Positions 1-9,134 of a stretch of DNA of 64,000 bases are shown in pieces. The translations under genes and the position numbers were made by a program. Numbering within the stretch: position 1 is the first letter of the stretch; every line of letters starts with the position of its first letter. Source of the stretch: Triangularia verruculosa (lineage: Eukaryota; Ascomycota; Sordariomycetes; Sordariales; Podosporaceae). Location of the stretch: positions 124,001-188,000 of the forward strand of contig MU863883.1 of the NCBI GenBank assembly GCA_033296885.1, given 5' to 3'. The notes under the pieces are model-generated. The model was given only the letters and a program-made list of their open reading frames with translations, was not told the origin of the DNA and did no database searches.

Positions 1-861
1 CTTCCGAGGCGCCGCAGCCTGTCCATTCGGCCCCCCCTTATCATCTCCCGGCGCTGGCCTCACCACCTCGGAGCGCTCACTGACTACATCGAAAGTACGT
101 GGGTTTTCGAGGTGGAAATCCTCCTCAAAGTACACAGCTGGAACCGTCGACAGAGGCGGTGGGCCTTGGGCTTGTCGGCTTCGAAGACCCGAGCTGGACC
201 GTCGGCCTACAGTTGGTGATTCTATCGAGGAAAGAGACGTGATTGACGCAGTTGAAGTTCTCCTTGATGACAAGCCAGGCCGCCGTGCAGGCCGCAGGTG
301 TCCCTCGTCTACTGGCGTGTCGGGAGCCTCATCGGTCTTAGTATTTCGCCGGTTCAAAGCATTCGCATTCTCGTCCTCTTCGGCCTGAATGCGCCGCAAC
401 TGCTCATACAAAGCGCCAACCTGGGAGAGGTAGGGTTTAAACTCGGAAGCATCAACGTGGGGTACATTTGTAAGTGTTACGGGAGGTATGTCTCGGGCAG
501 TCGGAGGTTTGTGCGCGCTCGAAGCAGGTGCTGAGGTATGTGGAAGTAGGCCTGTCCGAACTATAGGGGGTTGTAGTAACGTAGAAATGGCGTTCTGACC
601 GGATTCGAAGACGGCATTGGTCCAGCCGGTCGAGGCATCGAGCGAACCGCCGACGGAATAGATGGAGCTTGCCGTCGAGTCTCTTCGTTGTCGTTGTGGG
701 CTGCTTGGTCCTTTGCTACAAAGCTGTTAGCTGTTGCTGGCAATGTTATTGGAAACAGGGGTAAGCGCATCGCACCCGTGAAATGGGAACTCCGTTCGAT
801 GGCCGGACAATGTCGACGATAAACTATCGACCGACTTGCGCCCACCCTGGTTTGTGAACAT
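1..861 (-). CDS. VPS54: VPS54, GARP/EARP tethering complex subunit (N-terminus, cut by window edge)
   Basis: Partial gene; the C-terminal part lies left of base 1. I place the start ATG at 861 and an intron at 716-775: exon 1 (776-861) ends in phase 2 and joins the exon beginning at 715 with the frame kept. The protein starts MFTNQGGRKSVDSLSS, continues through a Ser/Arg-rich disordered stretch, then a coiled-coil-like segment (PYLSQVGALYEQLRRIQ), then VPAVYFEEDFHLENPRTFDV, which I recognise as the VPS54 N-terminal signature. VPS54 is the subunit of the GARP complex (VPS51-54) that tethers endosome-derived vesicles to the trans-Golgi network. The promoter region is shared with divergent MCM5. 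The family call is from memory of the motif; the splice model rests on phase and on a TTTGTAG acceptor with an upstream CTAAC. Confidence 0.82.
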
Positions 862-1583
862 GATGACAGATGCGCAACCCCACTGATATTCCCCTGCCAC
901 AAGGCGAAGTTATAGTCCTGCCGGAGAACATCCAGGGATTTGAGTTGTGACTCCCGTAACTAACAACAATTGCGAAGCTGACAGATCACCGGGGTATCAT
1001 AATGGAGCTGACAGAAACATGTAACAAATGAATAAGAAGCGGTAGGGCGCCAAAGAGGGTCGGTCGCAAGTCGTCGCCAAGTTGATACTTGGAACAAAGT
1101 AATGGGTAATATTTGTCTTCTCGGTTTTCTCGTCACAGGCCGTGAAGGTGTCGTTGTTACAGGTGAATGTAGAGAGCTTCAGGTTACAGCTATGGTTCAG
1201 TAGCCTGCCAAATGCGGCTGGCAAGCTCCCTGTCCATCGGCTGCATAGGCCACTAGGCCACATCATCTAGCAGCATAACGGGGGCATCGCTGTATCCGAA
1301 GCCGCTTCCCGCCGTTGCACCACGCTCGGACCATTCAGAGAAACTGACAGGGGGTTTAATGGGTTCCACTCCATCAACGCGTGTGAGACGCGCTTTGGGC
1401 TGCGAGAAAGGGGTTCGTGTCGTGATTTTCTGTCGCCGTACCAACTTTGGCCCCTCCATTCAAATCGCCCTTGTCAACACACCGCCTGCCGTCATCCTCA
1501 CCACCCTCACTTCTAACGCCCATAGCAAGCGAGTCGAACTCTCCACTTTCATTTTCTTCCAGTGGTGAAGCCTTAAAAACAAC
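862..1583. other. Divergent intergenic region VPS54 / MCM5
   Basis: About 720 bases between two head-to-head genes. It holds both promoters and 5' leaders. The short reading frames here have no coding character. The notable motif is the MCB box listed separately. Confidence 0.6.
1377..1393. promoter_or_regulatory. MCB (MluI cell-cycle box) ACGCGT plus a second MCB-like core
   Basis: A perfect ACGCGT lies at 1377-1382 and an ACGCGC core at 1388-1393, about 200 bases upstream of the MCM5 start. In ascomycete yeasts the MBF/DSC1 factor binds ACGCGT and drives G1/S expression of replication genes, including MCMs. The paired arrangement upstream of an MCM gene makes a functional site likely. This is inference from motif and position only. 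Confidence 0.5.
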
Positions 1584-3918
1584 ATGGATCGCCAATCAGT
1601 ATTCACCAGCAGACTATTCAACGACCCATTTGCCGAAAATGAAGATTCCAATGGCGCCATCCGCGCCCTCCTCGAGGCCTTTATCATGGAATACAGACTC
1701 GACAATGCCTATATCTATAGGTAGGTTCTTGTTGTTGCTTTCATCTTATGAGCGGATGCTGACTTAACTGCAATACAGAGACCAACTGCAAGAGAATGCG
1801 CTGCTGAAAAAATACTACTGCGATGTCAACATCGGCGATCTGATCAGGTTTAACGAAGAAATTGCCCACAAACTGGTGACGGAACCAGCAGAGATCATCC
1901 CACTGGTACGGACTCTGTCTCTATAGCCGACATTACACAAGCTAACACCCTCACAGTTCGAGCTCGCCTTGCAGCGGTGTACACATAGAATCGTCTTCCC
2001 CCACGATCCAAATGCCAAGATCCCACCTCACCAACTCCTCCTCCACTCCAATGCCGAAGATATCTCGATTCGCAACCTGGACTCCCTCACCATTTCGAGG
2101 CTGGTCAGAGTACCAGGCATCGTCATCGGTGCCTCGGTGATGTCCTCCAAGGCCACAGAAGTCCACATCGAATGCCGAACATGCAAGCACGCGCAGGACC
2201 TTCACGTCTCGGGTGGTTTCAGCGGTGTCACTCTTCCCAGAACATGCGGCCGCGCTCGAATTCCAAATGACCCAACCGAGAAATGCCCTATGGACCCCTA
2301 CTTTGTTGTCCACGAGAAGTCAAAATTCGTCGACCAGCAAATCATCAAACTCCAGGAAGCGCCCGATCAGGTCCCAGTCGGTGAACTTCCTCGCCACGTG
2401 TTGATCTCGGCCGACCGTTACCTCACCAACCGTGTCGTCCCAGGCTCCAGGTGCACAGTAATGGGCATCTTTTCCATTTACCAATCCAAAGGCTCCAAGA
2501 ATACCTCTGGCGCCGTGGCCATTCGCACGCCTTATCTCCGCGCGGTAGGTATCCAAACGGATATCGACGCAACCGCCAAAGGCCAAGCCGTCTTCTCTGA
2601 AGAAGAAGAGCAAGAATTCCTCGAACTCTCCCGCCGCCCAGACCTCTACAATGTAATGACCGACTGCATTGCGCCATCCATCTACGGCAACCGTGACATC
2701 AAAAAGGCCATCTTGTGTCTTCTCATGGGCGGCAGCAAGAAGATCTTACCAGATGGGATGAAACTCCGCGGTGACATCAACGTCCTCATGCTTGGTGACC
2801 CCGGTACCGCCAAGTCCCAGCTTTTGAAATTCGTCCATCAAGCCGCCCCCATCGCCATCTACACTTCTGGCAAGGGTTCTTCCGCAGCTGGTTTAACTGC
2901 GTCGGTCCAGCGCGATCAATCAACCAGGGAGTTCTACCTCGAAGGCGGTGCCATGGTTTTGGCCGACGGCGGTGTAGTGTGTATCGACGAGTTTGACAAG
3001 ATGAGAGACGAAGACAGAGTGGCTATCCACGAAGCCATGGAACAGCAAACCATTTCCATTGCCAAGGCTGGTATCACTACCATCTTGAACGCGAGAACGT
3101 CAGTGTTGGCGGCGGCAAATCCTATTTTTGGACGGTACGATGATATGAAGACGCCTGGCGAGAACATTGATTTCCAGACGACTATTCTGTCCAGATTTGA
3201 CATGATTTTCATCGTCAAGGACGAGCATGAGAGGGGCAAGGACGAGAGGATCGCCAAGCACGTCCTGGGAATCCATATGGGGGGGAGAGGATTGCAGGAT
3301 GAGAGGGTGGTGGAGAGCGAGATTCCGGTGGAGAAGATGAGGAGGTATATCAGCTACTGCAAGAGGTTTGTCTTCCCCTTAACTCCCAAAATCATTGAAC
3401 TGTACACTAACAAAACAAAAACCAGCCGTTGCGCCCCCCGCCTTTCCGACGCCGCGGCCGAGAAGCTCTCCTCCCACTTCGTCGCCATCCGCAAGCAGGT
3501 CCACGCCTCGGAACTCGAAGCCAACGCCCGCTCCTCCATCCCCATCACGGTCCGTCAGCTGGAAGCCATCGTCCGCATCACCGAGTCGCTCGCCAAGCTC
3601 TCCCTCTCCCCGATCGCGACAGAAGAGCACGTCGACGAGGCCATCCGGCTGTTCCTCTGCTCCACCATGGACGCCGTCAACCAGGGCTCCAACCAAGGAT
3701 CCCGGGAGCTCAACGAGGAGGTCTCCAGAGTGGAGGCGGAGCTGAAGAGGAGACTGGCGATTGGATGGAGCACGAGTCTGGCGAGCCTGAGGAGGGAGAT
3801 GGTGGAGAACAAGGGGTACAGCGAGTCGGCGCTGAACAGGGCGCTGATGATGATGCAGAGGAGGGATACGATCATGTTTAGGAACCAGGGGAGTATGGTG
3901 TATAGAAATGGAGCGTGA
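1584..3918 (+). CDS. MCM5: MCM5, subunit of the MCM2-7 replicative helicase
   Basis: Spliced as 1584-1720, 1779-1905, 1957-3365, 3426-3918, giving 721 residues, the usual MCM5 length. All junctions keep phase. The N-terminal OB region is followed by a C4 zinc-finger-like segment (CRTC...CGRA...CPMD). The AAA+ core shows Walker A GDPGTAKS, Walker B CIDEFDK and the arginine-finger motif SRFDMIF. The protein is part of the MCM2-7 hexamer loaded at origins and, with CDC45 and GINS, forms the CMG helicase in the nucleus. The third intron (3366-3425) is exactly 60 nt and free of stops, so a plain reading frame runs through it; removing it restores the family sequence YCKSRCAPRLS. An MCB box lies upstream. 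Confidence 0.96.
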
Positions 3919-4260
3919 TGTTTTTGTCGCATTTTCAGTTAGGTTATTTTACGATATGAAAAGGGGGGCGCAGGGCGCGGAATAAGGGTTGGGTTCTAGC
4001 ATTTGGAATGGATACCATGAGGCCAATAAATGTCTGATTTCGAGTTGTAACCATCATTGTCAAACCCCCTTTCAAACTGCGCAAGCTGCATGGTAAGTCA
4101 ATCGAAGATATCAACCAAGTATCCATCCAATCTGTTTCTTTCAGGGCACTGACTCTAGCAGATATCTCTGCTGCGTCAGATGTAACTGGCTTCTCTATGC
4201 ATACTACACCCATATAAAACCCAATCCAAACAACCTGAACCAAAACCCATCACTCTCAGT
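3919..4260. other. Convergent 3' flank between MCM5 and the AMP-binding gene
   Basis: The 3' untranslated regions of two convergent genes meet here. I see no further gene or strong structural element. Confidence 0.55.
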
Positions 4261-6036
4261 CTAAATCAACGCAATAGTATGATCATCCCTGATACACGCC
4301 GGCACCCCCAACCCAGCCTCCTTCCCAACCACCGCCGGTCCCCTAACAACAATCTATTTTCTCAACGTTAGCAACACTTTTTCCCCTCGAATAGAAATTC
4401 AATAGGACAGTTCTGATCTTACCTCTCCCTGACTCTTCTCATCGTTATTCCTCACATCCCCCAAATCCCTCAACAAAACCTCCACGCTCGCCACCGGCGG
4501 ACCAAAGTGTTCTCCCCCTCTATAATCATACACATTCGTCTGCGCCACCGCCCCCGCAACCTTCGCCGCCGTCAGCGCGTACACCACTCTCGCACCGGTG
4601 ATCAACCTCAAATCATTCAGCTGCTCCCCAGTCAACCTTTCCGTTCCACCACCGCCGATCCTTTCCGCAGTGTATACCAACCTCAACTTCTTCCCTCCGG
4701 GGAACGAAGGGCGGAAGGCTTGGTTGTAGTAGTTCGTCAAAAACCCCCCCGAAGGAAACGCGCCGGTTTCGACTAGGGAGCGGGACAAAAGCCAGTGGAG
4801 GTCCTTCCCGATGGTGGATTTCTTTAGCGAAGAGGAGACCTCCTTTTGGGTGGCTAGGAGGGCGGCGGGGGTGGCGGCGATGACGGTGGGGGACACGGCT
4901 GAGGAGCTGAGGATGACGGAGAGAGATGGGGCAGAGGGAGCAGACGAGTTGAATGCCACCGAGGAGTTGGAGAACAGGGCTGTGAGGGTGAGAACCAGGG
5001 TGTGAGAGTTGGCCAACGAATCAGCCGGGAGGAAGAGGTCGGATGGACCGAGGCGGCGGGCGGTGGGGATGGCGGTTAGCTGGGCGGCAATGGCAGAGAC
5101 AATGTTGCCAGAGGTGAACTTGACCATCTCCTCTTGTTGGTTGTTTGCCTGCTGCCAGAAGATGGTGACATCCTTGGGTTCGGGCTGGTTCTCGAGCGGA
5201 GGGAGGGATTTGCCGGCGTCGATGGGGGAGTCGTTGATGATGTCCTGCCAGGTCGAGACGTTGACCTTGCTGCCGGTGCCCTGGGGCACTTCGTTCCAGT
5301 CCATGTGCTTGCTTCCTTCATCCACTACCCAGACGAGCTGACGCAAAGAAGGGTAGGACTTGATCACAGTGTCAAAGGGGAAGGATCCGGGGGCGGTCAC
5401 GACGGAATCGGCGGCGGAGCGGCGCAACATGGAGATGACGGCGTCGTCGGCTTGGTTAAAGGGGAGGACAATGGCCGTCAAGTTGTAGAATGCGCAGGCG
5501 AAAAGGGTGACGATCAGTTCGACAGAGTTCGGGAGGTAGATGGCTACGCGGTTGCCACCTTGGTTGAGGAGGTGCTGGCCGATGAGGTTGATTTGGCGGG
5601 TGAGGGCGTCGAGGTCATGCTCCTTTACGCTCTCGGTGCCCTCGACGGTGAGAATGCGGCCCTTTGCGCCCTTGTCGTCGCCCTCTTGAACACCAGCGAT
5701 GGCCTGGCGCCAGATATCCCTAAGGTCGCCATCACGGCCCCGCGCCCACTTGTTGGCGCCTGGGTCCTTGACGTTCAGGCCAGTGTGGAGAGGCAGGCCA
5801 TGAGGGGCAGCTTGGGGCCGGTAGACAGAAGACTCTTTGGGCTGGCGCACGGGGGAAGCCTGGGACTGACGGGCAAGAAGGAAAGGGTGAATATCAGGGT
5901 CTTGGCGAGTTGAGATCTGATAGGTGATGAAGCCGATGAAAAGGGTGACGATGAGACTGGTCCAGATGTTCCACTGCTTAAACAGGCCCGTGACGGCCTC
6001 GTCGAGCTGGAGCAGCAAGTTGTCGAAGGACCCCAT
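4261..6036 (-). CDS. Membrane-anchored AMP-binding (acyl-CoA synthetase-like) protein, probable pseudoenzyme
   Basis: Exons 4423-6036 and 4261-4353, with an intron at 4354-4422, give 568 residues. The start ATG at 6036 is the first in frame; the open frame upstream has none. A hydrophobic segment near residues 18-37 (WTSLIVTLFIGFITYQI) suggests an N-terminal membrane anchor. The body resembles the N-terminal subdomain of ANL-family adenylating enzymes (VAIYLPNSVELIVTLFACAF, LPADSLANSHTL). The usual phosphate loop (YTSGTTGxPKG) is replaced by the Gln/Asn-rich stretch WQQANNQQEEM. The protein ends shortly after GEIVVRGP, so the small C-terminal subdomain with its catalytic lysine is missing. 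I infer that it does not adenylate acids and may bind lipid or act as a scaffold. Confidence 0.8.
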
Positions 6037-6650
6037 GTTTGACGAGCTTCGAGATGCTGTTTGTGATGCAGAAAGACAAAAGTTGTGGCCCCCCGCGCAG
6101 CTGTAAGGGGCCCTGTTCGTTAGTGTATGGAGGATGCAGCCGGGCCGGGACGGGTGGAGATCCGGGACCTTGGTTTGCGAGCTGGAGGTTTGGGCCGGAC
6201 AACACGGGGGCGGGGCGGATGCCTGGAAATTCAATGGCGGGGGGGAGCTCCTGCCCGACAGGTGGGGCGTTAGCGGGAGTTAGCGGGCCGCTGTGTGCCT
6301 GCCGGAAGAGAGACAGCTGTTGATGCCAAGTCTCCCAGCTGCCAGAAGAGGACCCCTGCAGCATCGCGATGTTCCCTGAGAACTGGGGAAACCGCATTTG
6401 TTTGATGTTTTGACGCGCCGTCATTTTTGCGCAACTTCCGGGCTTGCGTCCGGCCATCCCATTTTACTAACCAACAACTATCAACAGGGTCCCAAACAGC
6501 TATAACCGCCGTCGCCACGACAATTACGAGATACCTTGAGCTAGCAGCAGATACTTACTGCCCGTCGGCCAAAGCGCATCTTACCGCAATATCCACCATC
6601 ACCATTCGCGAGACAGTCCACCGACTGTCGTCGCCCATTGAGCGCCCATT
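6037..6650. other. Divergent intergenic region AMP-binding gene / POM34
   Basis: Shared upstream DNA of about 610 bases. An open frame extends from the AMP-binding start back to 6234 but contains no ATG, so I treat it as 5' leader. No other gene is seen. Confidence 0.5.
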
Positions 6651-7566
6651 ATGGCCTCAACACCCGTCAAATCGACACCCATAAAGCAGATTTCAACCAC
6701 GCCCGCTGCCACCGAAAGTCCCGGCAACTGGAAGCACCCTCGCCTGGCCGAAATCACCGCGCGCCAAAACAGAACCACCTTCTCCCAAAAGAACGTGCTG
6801 CAAATCGTCTATAATGTCGTCGCCATTGCTGGATTACAAGTACTTAGGAGATTTGTGGCCCCTTACAGCCCGATTAGACTGTATGTTTGCCTCCCATCCC
6901 CCCTCCGGCCCGGCCACCCTTACTAATTTCTCCTTCTCCAGAGATAAACTCCCCTACGGTCATTACCTCCCCCTAACCCTCCTCATCATCCCCCTCTTCA
7001 ACATCCTCCTCGCCCTCCTCCCCGCATTCCGACCAAAAGACGACCTCTCCGATATCCCCCTCACCGCCGCCCAGCGCGAACTTCTCGGCCTTGTCCCCGT
7101 CAAAGGCGCTCCTACCCCCAGCTCAGCAATCTCTACACCACCAAAATACTCGCGTACCCCCTCCCTCGCCGGCTCTCCTGCCGGGTCTGTCCGCTCCTAC
7201 GCCTCCTCTCCCTTGTCGAACCGCAGCACCCCGCTCGGAAACTATTCTCCGTCTCCAACCAAGGCCGCGAATTTGGTTAGCCCCTTGTTGCAAAAGGCCA
7301 CTCAGAACACAGGGAGGAGGGGCAGTTTCGGCAACAGCTTGAACAGCTCGACGATGAGTTTCGCGAGCAGCACGACGAGTAACACCAGCTTTGGGAGTTC
7401 GACGATGAGTGGCCCGGTGTTCAGCGACAGTGTGCGGGATAGTTTGCTGCTTACGCCGACGCCGGTGAATGGGAAGAGGAGCAGTGTGACGCTGAACAGC
7501 AAGTGGCTCTATGAGCGGGGGAGGAGGGGGAGTAGCAGTAGTTGGTTGAGACAGGATGGTTTCTGA
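6651..7566 (+). CDS. POM34: POM34, pore-membrane nucleoporin
   Basis: Exons 6651-6880 and 6942-7566 give 284 residues. The intron 6881-6941 has GTATGT and CTCCAG ends and a TACTAAT branch site. Two hydrophobic segments (about residues 43-62 and 85-105, the second PLTLLIIPLFNILLALLPAF) are joined by a short loop. They are followed by LTAAQRELLGL and a Ser/Thr/Pro-rich tail with STPPKYSRTPS, typical of fungal POM34. In yeast, POM34 works with POM152 and NDC1 to anchor the nuclear pore complex in the nuclear envelope. Its start faces the divergent AMP-binding gene. Confidence is high because both the membrane layout and the tail motifs match the family. Confidence 0.88.
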
Positions 7567-7904
7567 ACGGGTTTGGAAACACAGAGGAGTACTGGCTAGA
7601 GCAAGGGAACTTGTGGAAGGAGAGGTGAGGGTTCATGAACAGGGTTAAAACGGGGTTTATAGGATCGGAGTCAGAGGCTTGTTCTTATTGGCATAGCATG
7701 CATTTATGAGATTTGTAATTGTTTGTAATTCGTCGCCCGGGTGGTAGATGTTTACGTGAGGTGTCGAAAGTCTGAACATCACTACATCATGAACATAACA
7801 GCGGTTCAGGGGTGAGTGATCAAAATCGGCCTGAATTTATACCTATAAAAGAAAGACCCAAAAAGCTAAGCAGAAACTCCAATTTTCTCACAACCTAGAT
7901 ATCT
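7567..7904. other. Convergent 3' flank POM34 / SPC3
   Basis: Short AT-richer 3' region between convergent genes. Nothing else is seen. Confidence 0.5.
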
Positions 7905-8656
7905 TTAAGCCCTTGCCCCACCGGTTGTCTTCTTCTTGGCCTGCTCCTTGGTCTTGATCGCTGGAAGAGTAAACTTCTTGCTCAGCCCATTCTTCAACGC
8001 CTTCCACTTGCCCCAATCTTGGTTCTGGTTCCATGTGAGGAATCCCACCCAGGGCTGGACATTGTAGTGGAGCTTGAGCTGCACGTCTTCTGTCTGGGCG
8101 AGCTTGCCTGATGGGTGGGTGAGGGGGTACTTGAGGCGCTGATTCTTGATTTGGAGTTTACCACTGTACATCTTGTCAGTATTCATATTCTTGTATACAG
8201 AGAATAATTGGACGCTACACACCGGCTAGGATCAATGCCCTTCCCATTCGAGCTCTTCCTTAGCCTCTTGAGCTTGGAAGGACTGAAATTCCCCAGGTGG
8301 TCACTGCTCGGCGCGGTGATGATCGTGTCCCAAATCACAGCCTGGTTCGTCGCGTTGTTGTTCTGCGCCGACGGCCACTCGGCCGTTACGTAGGCGAAGA
8401 CTTGCTTGGTGTTCCATGTGAACAACGACGAGAGATCGGCGTCGAGGGTGAACTTGATGATGGCGTATTCCTCCTTTTTGTGGGAGTAGTAGTCTGCCCG
8501 GCCTTTGACGACCTGGAGCTGGGTGGTTTTGAGGACGTTTACGGTTGGTTCGCGGACCGAGAGGAAGTCGGAGGCGGAGATGAAGAGGGCTACGACGAAG
8601 GCGACGGTGGTGAAGAAGCCGAAGGTGTTTTGGAGCCGGACGAGGGAGGAGTACAT
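7905..8656 (-). CDS. SPC3: SPC3, signal peptidase complex subunit 3 (22/23 kDa)
   Basis: Exons 8223-8656 and 7905-8163 (intron 8164-8222) give 230 residues, the usual size. A single N-terminal membrane segment (about residues 12-28, FGFFTTVAFVVALFISA) is followed by a luminal domain with the family run VKGRADYYSHKKEEYA and, near the end, LKLHYNVQPWVGFLTW. SPC3 is the essential non-catalytic luminal subunit of the ER signal peptidase complex and supports cleavage of signal peptides by SEC11. The C-terminus is basic (KTKEQAKKK). The gene diverges from HID1; both act in the secretory route, but nothing in the sequence shows co-regulation beyond proximity. Confidence 0.93.
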
Positions 8657-9134
8657 CTTGGTGGGATGCGCTGGTGCGCGGTGGATTGGTTTCTGTGGGT
8701 GTCGAAGGGAATTGGACTTTCCCCTGGTTGTGAATCGGGGGTTGTCACCTCGACGGGCTCATTTGCTTGCTGGGGTGGTTGTTTGCGCCGCCAATCTCGA
8801 AACGTGGGAATCGCAAAAGGAAGCTTTTCTGGCAGCTAGGTTGCGCCAAAGGATCCTGTCACAATGGAAGGCTCCTTGAGGCCAGATTGATATGCAGCTA
8901 TCGGGGATAAGCTTCCAATCGTCTGGGGTCGGTGGCATCAGGTTAGGGTTATGTATTGGATGGTTGGGCATGGGTAGCGCGGGGGATCTCGTATCTTATC
9001 AGCGGGAGCCCACTGTCCCCCCTTGACGGTCGCAGTGACGTCCGACCGCTCAGCTAGGTTGCGGCAGTGTAAACCACCACCGGTCGCGATCTTCACGATA
9101 CTACTATGCTCCTCACCCCTAACCCACCGCCAAA
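8657..9134. other. Divergent promoter region SPC3 / HID1 with telomere-repeat-like motifs
   Basis: The region contains GGTTAGGGTTA at 8941-8951 and CCCTAACCC at 9117-9125, ten bases before the HID1 ATG. Both match the TTAGGG repeat unit in opposite orientations. No gene is seen. Confidence 0.5.

Noticed and set aside
5134..5913. 259-codon plus-strand frame
   Set aside because: Antisense shadow of the AMP-binding gene.
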